The notes beneath the pieces are model-generated. The model did not search any database, had not been told where the DNA came from, and was given only the letters and a program-made list of their open reading frames with translations. A DNA stretch of 21,580 nucleotides. Source: JBCCMF01 sp038747545 (GTDB lineage Bacteria; Bacteroidota; Rhodothermia; Rhodothermales; JBCCMF01). The position numbers and the translations under genes are program-made. This document shows, in pieces, positions 5,970-13,607 of this stretch (its first letter is position 1; each line of letters starts with the position of its first letter). The stretch spans positions 1-21,580 of the forward strand of contig JBCDJT010000089.1 in assembly GCA_038747545.1 (NCBI GenBank), written 5' to 3'.

Positions 5970-8966
5970 GTGTACCGCTTTCGCGTCTTACTCCTCGGCC
6001 TGCTGGGGCTGGTGGCTACCACGCCCCTCCTCGCCCAACCGACCGTCCAGGTGGACGTGGTCGAGGTCGACGCCTTGCGCCTCTCCGACTTTGACATCAC
6101 ACGCCCGGAGTTCGCCCCCGTCCTATTGATCGCCACGGTCACGAACGACGAGCGCGCCCGCGACCTTCGGCTGCTCATCGACGTCACCGGGCAGGCCAAC
6201 GGCTACCTGGGCCAGGGCCGCATCCTCCTCGGCACGCTGACCGGTGGCGAGGTACGCATGGTCACCAACCGCGACATCACCCAGTTCGCGCTCAGCGATG
6301 TGGGCGATACCATCTTGGATCGTGCGCTAGAGACAGGCCTCCTGCCGCCCGACGTCTACAGCTACGCAGTGACGCTGGAAGACGTGGCGACCCGGCAGCC
6401 CGTCGCCGAGGAAGTCGGCGAGGTCGAGACGTCTAACCCAGGCCCGGAGCTGGACCTCATCGGCCCCGGCTTGGCCTTCGACCAGCCGCTGGAAACGTTG
6501 GCTTCGCCGTTCCCGCTGTTTCAATGGTTTACGCAGAGCGCCAGCGTAGACTTCACGCTGTACGAGGTCCGTCCGGGCCAAGTGGCGCCAGAAGACGTCG
6601 TTACCGGACAGCCCGTCTTTCGGCAGGAGGACGTCGAGGCCCAGCAGTTGCTGTACCCGAGCTTCGCCGAGCCGTTGCAACCCGGCTTGACGTATGCGTG
6701 GCAAGTGGAGGCACGCGTGCAGACAGCGGCAGGCCTGGAGCGCATCCCCAGCCCGGTGTACCGCTTCACGATCGAATCGGTAGAAGATGCGATCACCAAT
6801 CCCTTTGCGGGTGGCACGGTGCCAGCACCCACGGGCTTCAACACGCCCGCAGCACCTGACCGTACTGGCCAACCACCTGCGCAACGCCTGCTCACGCTGT
6901 TGGTGGAGCCACAGGAGGCGTACGTCAGCACGGGTGAGGCCGTGGGCTTCAGCTACACGAGTCAGGTTGACGGCGTAGACACCTTGCTCGCCGATGTGCA
7001 GTGGGTCGTGGAGCCTGCAAGTGCGGGCACGGTGGATGCTACAGGGCGATTCACGGCGGGGCCGCAGCCCGGCTTTGCCGCTGTTCGTGTGCAGTGGAGC
7101 GGCGACGAGGAGGTGCAGGACTACGCCTCGGTGATCATCAGCGCACCAGAGGCAGAGCCCCAGCTGACGTTGCTTACGCCCGCCGATGCCGCAACCAACG
7201 TGCTGCCGTATCCGCTATTCACCTGGCTGGCGGAGCAGCTGCCTGCTGGCCTCAAGCCACAGTACCAAGTCAGCCTCTGGGCGGCGGCTACTGACGGCTC
7301 GGCGCCACAGGGCGAGCCGCTGTGGCAGGCCACCACGGAGCAGACCACGTTCACGTATCCCGCCAGTGCGCCCGCGCTCGAAGAGGGCGCCCGCTACGCC
7401 GCACGCGTGGACCTGCTCGGCGCCAACAACGGGCGGCTCGCCCAGTCGGCGACGGTCACCTTCACGCAGGAGCAGCAGGGCAAAGTAGCCTGGGAGTTGT
7501 TTGAGGCCTGGGACGACGCCCAGCAAACAGGCACTGACGACACGGCACTGACGCTCTTGTTGGAGATCACAGCGCCAGGCCTGAACGGCGCCACGCGGCA
7601 GCAGCTCAGCGACTCGGGCGCGCTGATCGAGTACGAGGAGGGCGTCTGGGTGCAGGTCTCGGCGCCCTTCACCGCGCTGGCTGACCTGGCCGCTTTTCCG
7701 TTCGTCCGCACGCTGTCACTGCCCGCGCCGCCGCAGCTCAACGGCGAGGTCACGGGCGACCTGGGCGCGGCAGGCCCGCCCCAACCTGCAACGGCGTTGC
7801 CCACGCAGGCTCCTGTGCGCATGGCCGTGATGGAGTTCGGCTTTGACGAAAGCATGCTTCCTACCCTGCTCGGCAACCGCACCTACACCACGCGCTCGTT
7901 CCGCCCCGACGGCCGTATCAACCCGAACCGCGCTGCGGCGAATCACGGCACGGCCACCCTCACCGCGTTGACGGAGCACCTGGATGCCGAGACGACCGTC
8001 CACCTGCTCAACTTCAGCACTGAGGTGGAGTTTTTGGCGGCACTGCGCTACGCGGTCGAGGAGCTGAACGTACAGGTCATTACATGCTCGGTCTGGTGGA
8101 TGCAGGCGTTCGACGACTACGACGGCACCTCGTCCTTTGCCCAGCAGATCGACCAGATCGTGGCAGGGAAGGCGCTGTTCGTGACGGCCGCCGGTAACTT
8201 CGCCCGCAGCCACTGGGAGGCCTCGTTCTCTGATGCCGACGGTGACGCCGCGCACGAGTTTGCGGGCGGCCAGAACTACCTCTCCCTCGACCTCAGCAGC
8301 GACAAGGTCTACCAGTTCCTCGTCACATGGGACGACTGGGACACGCTGGCTCACGACCTCGACATCGTCCTGCTCGATGAAGAGGGATCGCCCATCCTAC
8401 GCGCGCCGCGCCGGCCGTACGCGTCGCGCAACAAGCAAGGCCCCGGGCAATTCGAGCGGCCGCTAGAACTCATCCGCGGCTTCCGCCCGCCCTATGCGGG
8501 TGTGCGGTCGTACCGGCTCGTCGTCGAGCATCGCAAGCCCGAGCAGCTCGCAAGCAGCGTGCCCACGTTCGAGGTGTACACGTACCCGGCCCCAGAGGCC
8601 GCAGTGCCTGCACCTGAGGCCCGTAGCAGCCTGAGCTGGCTCGCCACCACGCGCTCCGTGCTCCCTGTCACCGCTGAGGACTACGCCGACGGCTCGCAGG
8701 GGCCCACCAACGACGACCGCCTCCGCCCCGACTTTGCCGCCGAGGGTCAGGTGCTCTTTGGCAACGTGGAACGCCAGGGCACGTCGTTCGCCGCGCCGCG
8801 TGTGGCCGCCGCCTTCGCGTTGATTTACGCCCGCAATCCCGACTGGAGCCAGAACGAAGCGACGCTGTTCTTGCGGCAGTTCACGTCCTCGCCCGGCGAG
8901 AAGAACCCCCGCTCGGGCTGGGGCGAAGTAGACTTCGACGCGCTGAAGTCGGCACTGAGCCAGTAG
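5970..8966 (+). CDS. Secreted subtilase-like (S8) protein with Ig/FN3-like N-terminal modules and Asp-to-Glu active-site change
   Basis: A ~998-residue secreted protein. Signal peptide RFRVLLLGLLGLVATTPLLAQ is followed by beta-rich modules. Two resemble FN3-type domains (the stretches around GLTYAWQVEARV and ARYAARVDLL) with a Big/Ig-like domain between (VEPQEAYVSTGE...). A propeptide-like segment follows (~500-610), then an S8 fold at the C-terminus. His (CAC 7944-7946, NHGTA), oxyanion Asn (AAC 8196-8198, AAGN) and nucleophile Ser (TCG 8784-8786, GTSFAAP) are present. The Asp motif reads AVMEFGFDE, with Glu (GAG 7833-7835) where Asp is expected. About 196 residues lie between Asn and Ser, against ~66 in subtilisin. 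The extra is a beta-rich insert (around VTWDDWDTLAHDLDIVLLDEEG) of pre-peptidase/PPC type. GTG 5970 is preferred because it starts at the signal peptide; TTG 5934 would add 12 polar residues. It ends in the catalytic domain with no obvious C-terminal sorting domain. Proteolytic activity is uncertain. Confidence 0.87.
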   Translation: MYRFRVLLLGLLGLVATTPLLAQPTVQVDVVEVDALRLSDFDITRPEFAPVLLIATVTNDERARDLRLLIDVTGQANGYLGQGRILLGTLTGGEVRMVTNRDITQFALSDVGDTILDRALETGLLPPDVYSYAVTLEDVATRQPVAEEVGEVETSNPGPELDLIGPGLAFDQPLETLASPFPLFQWFTQSASVDFTLYEVRPGQVAPEDVVTGQPVFRQEDVEAQQLLYPSFAEPLQPGLTYAWQVEARVQTAAGLERIPSPVYRFTIESVEDAITNPFAGGTVPAPTGFNTPAAPDRTGQPPAQRLLTLLVEPQEAYVSTGEAVGFSYTSQVDGVDTLLADVQWVVEPASAGTVDATGRFTAGPQPGFAAVRVQWSGDEEVQDYASVIISAPEAEPQLTLLTPADAATNVLPYPLFTWLAEQLPAGLKPQYQVSLWAAATDGSAPQGEPLWQATTEQTTFTYPASAPALEEGARYAARVDLLGANNGRLAQSATVTFTQEQQGKVAWELFEAWDDAQQTGTDDTALTLLLEITAPGLNGATRQQLSDSGALIEYEEGVWVQVSAPFTALADLAAFPFVRTLSLPAPPQLNGEVTGDLGAAGPPQPATALPTQAPVRMAVMEFGFDESMLPTLLGNRTYTTRSFRPDGRINPNRAAANHGTATLTALTEHLDAETTVHLLNFSTEVEFLAALRYAVEELNVQVITCSVWWMQAFDDYDGTSSFAQQIDQIVAGKALFVTAAGNFARSHWEASFSDADGDAAHEFAGGQNYLSLDLSSDKVYQFLVTWDDWDTLAHDLDIVLLDEEGSPILRAPRRPYASRNKQGPGQFERPLELIRGFRPPYAGVRSYRLVVEHRKPEQLASSVPTFEVYTYPAPEAAVPAPEARSSLSWLATTRSVLPVTAEDYADGSQGPTNDDRLRPDFAAEGQVLFGNVERQGTSFAAPRVAAAFALIYARNPDWSQNEATLFLRQFTSSPGEKNPRSGWGEVDFDALKSALSQ

Positions 8967-9018
8967 CCGCTACTCATGCCTGTTTTGGAATTTACAGTGC
9001 AGCACAACAGCTAACTTT

Positions 9019-9120
9019 GTCATCCCGAGCGAAGTCGAGGGATCTCCTCCGTTCGAGGATTGCACAACGACCAAGTGGGAGATCCCTCGGCTCCGGCCTA
9101 CGGCCTCTGCTCGGGATGAC
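9019..9120. repeat. Interspersed palindromic repeat, copy 2, with 6-bp flanking direct repeat
   Basis: A 102-bp element with perfect 12-bp terminal inverted repeats: GTCATCCCGAGC (9019-9030) and GCTCGGGATGAC (9109-9120). It is the second copy of the element at 2569-2671. The inner arms (GAGGGATCTCC and GGGAGATCCCTC) also pair. One arm carries an additional small hairpin, GGCCTACGGCC (9095-9105). The element is bracketed by AACTTT at 9013-9018 and 9121-9126, consistent with a target-site duplication. It fills the space between two convergent genes (stops at 8966 and 9137), so it could also act as a bidirectional terminator. Near-identical sequences are, from memory, scattered in many bacterial genomes and often mis-annotated as short proteins beginning SSRAKSRDL. 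Confidence 0.88.
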
Positions 9121-9136
9121 AACTTTGATCGCACAA

Positions 9137-11071
9137 TCATCTCCCAGAGCTGTTACCGGGCGGCGTGTACGTGGGCATAAGCGCCCACTGGTCGAACTCG
9201 AAGCCGTCCTCGCGCATCGCGAACTGGATGCTGTAGATGCCCGCCTCGGGGATGTCGAGATAGATTAACTCGGGCACACCCGTGTGGACGGCGTCGGTGC
9301 GCTGGCGGCTTTCCCAGGACCACGCCTGCTTGTTGCCGTCGAACTGCATGCGCTGGCCGCTGGCGGGCCACGTACCGTTCAGCCCGACGTGGATGCCGTT
9401 ATCCTCCGTCCCCGACGTGTGCGTGCGCACCCAAACGTAGTAGCGCCCCGGCGACTTGACGTGCGCGTAGTACGTGAGCGTGGCCATGCGCCCCGGCGTG
9501 TTGGCAAAGCTGACGTCGTCCACCAACGGATCGTCGTGCGTCATGCGCGTATCCGGCAGGGCTTCGAGGTAGACACCCCCGCTGGCGCTCGCAGCGTTGT
9601 TGCCATCGGGGTCATTGCCCACGTCGTGCAAGCTGTCGGCGCCCGTCACGTACCACTGCCGCTGCGACGTGTTGGCCTGATGGACAAATGCTTCGGCCTC
9701 GGCCACGAGGTGGCCATCCGCCTCCACCAGCATCGGCGCCATGTATTCCACCGCGTAGCGGTCATGCAGCGGCACCACCACGGGCGCACCGCGCTTGAGC
9801 GCTTTGACGACGAGTTCGCTGCCTGCATCGGGATCAAACGCCACCTCCAGCTTCATCAGCGCACCAGGCGCCAGGATGTGCGGGAAGTCGATGTCCGTCA
9901 TCACCTGCCCGCCACTATGGACGAGGGTGTGGACGAGTGCATGTGCGATGACGAGCGCTTGGTTGCCACCCGCGTTGGCGATGGTGACGCGCGCCTTGCC
10001 GCTGCCCATCGGCTCCACGGCTACGGCCTCCAGCATGCTGTCTTCTAGGGGAATACCAATGGGGATGCGCTCGTCCTGCGTATAGCTGGGCATCGCCAGG
10101 GCGAGGTGCTCCAGCGCTACGATCTCCGGGCTCCCCCCACGATTGGCGCAGCCGCCCGCCACGTAGAGGCCTTCCGGCGTGTTGATCACCTGCGTGCCGT
10201 GCCGCCCTTGCGCCAGGCTGGGCAGCGCCCGCCACGCCTCGGTAGATGGGTTGAGCGCTTCCACTTGCTCGTGCGCCTCCACCTGCGCTGCGCTCTCGCC
10301 ACCGACTACGATAACCTCGCCGCCCACCACCGCCACACCAGTGCCTGCACGCTGCGTGGGGATATCGCCCTCAGGCGAGGGCAAGGTGCGCCATACCTGG
10401 GTGTCGATATCGTACACATCGACCTCAGCCACCGTCCCGCCAAAGCCCGAGCGGGGGTCCGAGCCCGACCGCCTGCCGCCCGCGGCGTAGAGCTTACCGT
10501 CCACTACGGCGGCCATGAAGTGATCGCGGGCACGCGGCGCATCAGGCAGCTCGGTCCACGTCCCTGTGGCGGGGTCGTACACGTCCAGCCACGGCACCCA
10601 GTGCGACTGGTGCCCGTTCACGATGCCGCAGACCACATAGAGCTTGTCATGGTATACCACCACGCCCGCCGCGCCGCGCCTGCGATGTGCTGGCACCTCG
10701 GGCCCCACCATCCAGCGGTCCTGCGTGGGGTCGTAGAGATAGATATTGGCCAGCGGCGTCTCGCTTGGCCACCCGCCCGTGAACGCGCCGACCACGTACA
10801 GCAACCCGTGGTGCGCCACCGCCTGGAAGTGATGCATCTCTACGGGCGGCTGCGCACCTTGCGACCACGTCTTCGTCGTAGGGTCGTAGATGTCGATGGG
10901 CTTCATGCCACGCCCGCCCACCAAGTAAAACTTGTCGCCCACCTGCACGAAGGCGTTCTCGTGGCGCGGCTTTCCATCCGTGTCGGTGGCGATGGGCTGC
11001 CACGCCTCGGCGATCTGGGCATGGGCCACGAGGGGCGATGCGAGGAGAAAAAACGCGAGCAGGAGACGCAT
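9137..11071 (-). CDS. Secreted kelch-repeat protein with C-terminal carbohydrate-binding-like domain
   Basis: A 644-residue exported protein. Signal peptide MRLLLAFFLLASPLVAHAQ. Residues ~25-310 hold about six kelch beta-propeller blades, seen as recurring LYVVGG/LYAAGG plus YDPxTxxW motifs (IDIYDPTTKTW, LDVYDPATGTW, VDVYDIDTQVW). A middle beta-sandwich follows (VTIANAGGNQALVI). The C-terminal ~190 residues begin with an EAEAF motif, then TYYAHVKSPGRYYVWVRTHT and YLDIPEAGIYSIQFAMREDGFEFDQW. This resembles the EAE-type carbohydrate-binding/GH115 C-terminal domains of secreted Bacteroidota proteins. No catalytic domain is recognised; likely a ligand- or glycan-binding surface protein. ATG 11071 is chosen because it begins the signal peptide; an upstream in-frame start at 11143 would add 24 arginine/proline-rich residues. 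It is separated by a terminator from the oxidoreductase gene upstream and converges on the subtilase-like gene. Confidence 0.88.
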   Translation of the reverse strand: MRLLLAFFLLASPLVAHAQIAEAWQPIATDTDGKPRHENAFVQVGDKFYLVGGRGMKPIDIYDPTTKTWSQGAQPPVEMHHFQAVAHHGLLYVVGAFTGGWPSETPLANIYLYDPTQDRWMVGPEVPAHRRRGAAGVVVYHDKLYVVCGIVNGHQSHWVPWLDVYDPATGTWTELPDAPRARDHFMAAVVDGKLYAAGGRRSGSDPRSGFGGTVAEVDVYDIDTQVWRTLPSPEGDIPTQRAGTGVAVVGGEVIVVGGESAAQVEAHEQVEALNPSTEAWRALPSLAQGRHGTQVINTPEGLYVAGGCANRGGSPEIVALEHLALAMPSYTQDERIPIGIPLEDSMLEAVAVEPMGSGKARVTIANAGGNQALVIAHALVHTLVHSGGQVMTDIDFPHILAPGALMKLEVAFDPDAGSELVVKALKRGAPVVVPLHDRYAVEYMAPMLVEADGHLVAEAEAFVHQANTSQRQWYVTGADSLHDVGNDPDGNNAASASGGVYLEALPDTRMTHDDPLVDDVSFANTPGRMATLTYYAHVKSPGRYYVWVRTHTSGTEDNGIHVGLNGTWPASGQRMQFDGNKQAWSWESRQRTDAVHTGVPELIYLDIPEAGIYSIQFAMREDGFEFDQWALMPTYTPPGNSSGR

Positions 11072-11141
11072 GCGAGGAGTGGCCGGCAGATGGTGAGGAC
11101 GCGGTAAGCTACGCCTCGGCTGCCCAAGGCGCCACTCCAGC

Positions 11142-11173
11142 AAAAAAGGCCCGCCGACCGAAGCCGACGGACC
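11142..11173 (-). terminator. Intrinsic terminator after the Gfo/Idh/MocA gene
   Basis: On the minus strand, 27 bases after the oxidoreductase stop, a stem GGTCCGTCG pairs with CGGCGGGCC around a short CTTCGG-containing loop. It is followed by six T residues (11142-11147). Two of the stem pairs are G-U and form only in the minus-strand RNA, which fixes the direction. It separates the oxidoreductase from the kelch gene. Confidence 0.85.
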
Positions 11174-11199
11174 TTGTCCGAATCAAACGGGAGCACTGG

Positions 11200-12567
11200 T
11201 CAAGATTGCTCCATTGTGCCGTAGGTGATGAGCTCGACTTCGCTCCCATCGCCTGTGGTGACCTTGCGCGTTTCTTCGTCGAAGAAGAGCATCATGCCCA
11301 GGCGGTCCGACATTTCGGCCAGCGAGATGATGGTCTGCGTCTTGATGGCGACGTCGATGTTGCCGCTAGGCTGCGTGTCGGTGCGGATGGCGTCGAAGAA
11401 GTTCGAGATGTGCGCGGGGATGCTCACGCCCGGCTCGATGTTCTCGTGGATCTCCTGGTCGGCCAAGTCGGCGAACGGACGCTCAGGGCGTAGCTCCAGA
11501 CGGTTGCCGCCAAAGTAGAGCGTGGCTTCGTGACCACGGATCACCTGGCCGAGGCCTTGCTCGTTCACGGTGCTGCCCAGAATAACCATCGACATGCCGC
11601 TCGGCATCTCGGCGATGAGCTGCGTGTTGTCGGGCACGTCGCGGTCGGGTGTGACCTTGCGCGTGCCGTGGCACGAGACGCGCACGGGGAACTCGGGTGC
11701 GCCCGTCGCAATGATGAGCGGGTGGATGCGGTGAGCCAGCAGGTCGCCCAGGATGCCCGCGCAATACGGGTAGTACTTGCGCCAGCGGTGGTACTCGTCG
11801 GCGCTGAACGGACGATCCGAGACCGGGCCGAGCCACGTCTTCCAGTCGAGGGTATCCATGCTCAGGTTCTGGTCGATGCCGTAGTTCCACTCGCCGTCGG
11901 GGTTGTTGCGGCAGTAGGAGTCTTGCGCCAGCACGGGGGCGCCAATCATGCCGGCCTGGATCAGCTCGGCGGCCTTGTGCCACTTGCCCTCGGTGCAGTA
12001 CTGGGAGCCGACCTGAAACTTCATGCCCGTCTCCATCGCCTTGTCGTAGATGTCGAAGGCTTCGCCGAGGTAGCGCGTCATGGGCTTCTCGCAGTAGACG
12101 TGCTTGCCCGCGTCCATCGCATCGATGGCGATCTGCGCGTGCCAGTGGTCCACGGTGCCGATGAACACGGCGTCGATGTCGTCGCGGTCAATGATCTCGC
12201 GGTAGTCACTGTAGACGTCGGTGCCCCACGTGCTGAGCTCGCCCATCTTGGCAGCAGCGCGGTCGCGGCGGTCGGCAAAGAGGTCACAAGCGGCGGCGCC
12301 CACGGCGTTCATCGCGTCGGTGTTGCGATGCACCGAGCCGAGGTGCGAGTTGAAGCCTTGCCCGCCCACGCCAATGAAACCGACGACGAGGCGATCGTTG
12401 GCGCCAAGCACGCTGCCCGTGGCAGGTGCTTTTCCGTAGCGGAAGACTTTAGGACTCTTGGCCGATGCCGTTGTGCCCAGCCCAGAGGCCATCGCGGCAG
12501 CCGCCACGGCGCCTTTCTTCAGAAAACCTCGGCGCGAGGCATTGTGGTTCGTCGTTTTCTTTTTCAT
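11200..12567 (-). CDS. Tat-exported Gfo/Idh/MocA-family oxidoreductase
   Basis: A 455-residue NAD(P)-dependent oxidoreductase. It starts with a twin-arginine signal, SRRGFLKK (11-18), followed by an alanine-rich hydrophobic stretch, so it is predicted to be folded in the cytoplasm and exported by Tat. The Rossmann motif is GFIGVGGQG (63-71). The family EKP motif is at 160-162 with the catalytic-site Lys at 161. The C-terminal domain contains the GDLLAHRIH segment (274-282), whose Asp and His residues line the active site. Family members act on sugars, inositols, amino sugars and related compounds, and exported ones are common in Planctomycetes and Bacteroidota; the substrate here cannot be read. 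ATG 12567 begins the Tat signal; an in-frame start at 12741 would add 58 residues before it and is rejected. A strong terminator follows. Upstream is the divergent yceI-family gene. Confidence 0.92.
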   Translation of the reverse strand: MKKKTTNHNASRRGFLKKGAVAAAAMASGLGTTASAKSPKVFRYGKAPATGSVLGANDRLVVGFIGVGGQGFNSHLGSVHRNTDAMNAVGAAACDLFADRRDRAAAKMGELSTWGTDVYSDYREIIDRDDIDAVFIGTVDHWHAQIAIDAMDAGKHVYCEKPMTRYLGEAFDIYDKAMETGMKFQVGSQYCTEGKWHKAAELIQAGMIGAPVLAQDSYCRNNPDGEWNYGIDQNLSMDTLDWKTWLGPVSDRPFSADEYHRWRKYYPYCAGILGDLLAHRIHPLIIATGAPEFPVRVSCHGTRKVTPDRDVPDNTQLIAEMPSGMSMVILGSTVNEQGLGQVIRGHEATLYFGGNRLELRPERPFADLADQEIHENIEPGVSIPAHISNFFDAIRTDTQPSGNIDVAIKTQTIISLAEMSDRLGMMLFFDEETRKVTTGDGSEVELITYGTMEQS

Positions 12568-12791
12568 ACGTATCCGTAGACTTATGTGGATAGAACGGGT
12601 TGGATCAAGAGGGGCAAGGCGGCCTTTCGGAGGAGCCGTTACAGGCAATATGCCGCCCTCGGAATCAAAAGGTACGGGATTTTCGATAAAGATTGGTAGC
12701 GCTTCCCAGGGGAATTCGTTGCGGAACTGTTCTTGCCGCACTCCATTACGAAGCAGCTACCCTACATGCTGGTAAGACAATACGTTAACAT

Positions 12792-12799
12792 TAAGTTTG
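12792..12799 (+). promoter_or_regulatory. TAAGTTTG, Bacteroidota -7-like box before the YceI gene
   Basis: TAAGTTTG matches the TAnnTTTG -7 consensus of Bacteroidota primary promoters. It ends 9 bases before the ATG at 12809, so the transcript would be almost leaderless. No convincing -33 TTG box is seen at the right distance. Weak candidate only. Confidence 0.22.
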
Positions 12800-12808
12800 A
12801 AGCAAGCC

Positions 12809-13396
12809 ATGACAACCCTTCGGCGCACGATCCTCGTTGCCTTCTCGCTCCTCCTCCTCCCCACGGCTGTGAACGCACAAGTCACACTCAGCATCCTCCC
12901 TGAGAGCCAGATCACGATAGATGGAACGTCGAACAGAGACGACTGGACCGTTACTGCGCAAGCGTTTGCAGGCTCTATCACGGTGAACGAAGCCTATGCC
13001 GAAGGTCCTGAGGTCTCAGCCGTCGCCCTCGACGTCACGGCCAAGGAGATCAAAAGTGGCAAGAGCACCATCATGGACCGCCTGATGTGGAAGACGCTCA
13101 ACGTCACGCAGCACGCTAACATCACGTATGCGCTGACCGCTGCCGAAGTCGTAGCCCAGACCGACGAAGGCTACACGCTCAACACGACGGGCGAACTGAC
13201 GCTGGCTGGTGAGACGAAGGAGATCCAGATGGAGGTCATCGGCTCGATGGGCGACGATGGGCAGATGCACTTCGTGGGCCAGTACCCACTGCTGCTCACC
13301 GACTACGGCATGACGCCGCCCACCGCCATGTTCGGCGCCCTGCGCACGGGCGACGAGGTGATCGTCAAGTTCGATCTGGTCGCGGCTCAGCAGTAA
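12809..13396 (+). CDS. Secreted YceI-family lipid-binding-like protein
   Basis: A 195-residue protein. Signal peptide MTTLRRTILVAFSLLLLPTAVNAQ is followed by a single YceI domain. Family features are the early SQITIDGTSNRDDWTV segment, GELTLAGETKEIQMEV in the middle, and the closing LLLTDYGMTPPTAMFGALRTGDEVIVKFD. YceI proteins are lipocalin-like beta barrels that bind isoprenoid or other long-chain lipids, usually in the periplasm; a direct function has rarely been shown. ATG 12809 begins the signal peptide; an upstream in-frame TTG at 12797 is less likely. It stands alone, divergent from the oxidoreductase gene, with a hairpin terminator after it. Confidence 0.92.
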   Translation: MTTLRRTILVAFSLLLLPTAVNAQVTLSILPESQITIDGTSNRDDWTVTAQAFAGSITVNEAYAEGPEVSAVALDVTAKEIKSGKSTIMDRLMWKTLNVTQHANITYALTAAEVVAQTDEGYTLNTTGELTLAGETKEIQMEVIGSMGDDGQMHFVGQYPLLLTDYGMTPPTAMFGALRTGDEVIVKFDLVAAQQ

Positions 13397-13423
13397 GCCT
13401 CAGCAGACCCTCACGCTACACGC

Positions 13424-13463
13424 AAAAGCCCGACCTCGGCCACTCTGCTGAGATCGGGCTTTC
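13424..13463. terminator. Bidirectional hairpin between YceI gene and tRNA-Leu
   Basis: A perfect 9-bp stem, AAAGCCCGA (13425-13433) with TCGGGCTTT (13454-13462), encloses a 20-base loop that may pair further. On the plus strand it follows the yceI-type stop by 28 bases. On the minus strand it follows the tRNA 3' end by 7 bases and ends in a short T run. It probably ends transcription from both sides. Confidence 0.72.
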
Positions 13464-13469
13464 TGCCTG

Positions 13470-13553
13470 TACCCGGGGTGGGGCTCGAACCCACACTTCC
13501 GTAAAGAAACTGGATTTTGAATCCAGCGCGTCTACCAATTCCGCCACCCGGGC
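13470..13553 (-). tRNA. trnL: tRNA-Leu, anticodon CAA
   Basis: An 84-base class II tRNA on the minus strand. 5' acceptor GCCCGGG and D-arm GGCGGAATTGGTAGACGC. The anticodon stem CTGGA/TCCAG encloses loop TTCAAAA, so the anticodon is CAA (complement of 13517-13519), reading UUG. A long variable arm (TTC...GAA stem) is present. The T-arm GTGGG TTCGAGC CCCAC is followed by acceptor CCCGGGT and discriminator A73. The first acceptor pair is G1-U72 rather than G-C. The CCA end is not encoded. It lies just downstream of the SDR gene. Confidence 0.95.
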
Positions 13554-13568
13554 GGGTGTGGGCGCCCT

Positions 13569-13593
13569 AAACCCGACCATATGCGGCGGGTTT
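13569..13593 (-). terminator. Weak hairpin after the SDR gene
   Basis: On the minus strand, 14 bases after the SDR stop, AAACCCG (complement of 13587-13593) pairs with CGGGTTT (complement of 13569-13575) around an 11-base loop. Only three T residues follow, so termination may be partial and readthrough into the tRNA-Leu gene is possible. Confidence 0.45.
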
Positions 13594-13607
13594 CCAGGCG
13601 GTGCGGC

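Noticed and set aside
9017..9268. Short plus-strand protein beginning SSRAKSRDL
   Set aside because: It is a translation of the palindromic repeat itself running into the antisense of the kelch gene; a similar frame appears at copy 1. Not a gene.
9284..11107. Plus-strand frames (254 and 333 codons) opposite the kelch gene
   Set aside because: Arg/His/Val-rich antisense frames without start context; the kelch repeats are on the minus strand.
12618..12657. GGCGGC/GCCGCC inverted repeat in the divergent region upstream of the oxidoreductase gene, as an operator
   Set aside because: Only a 6-bp arm of a very common GC-rich word with a 28-base spacer; expected by chance.
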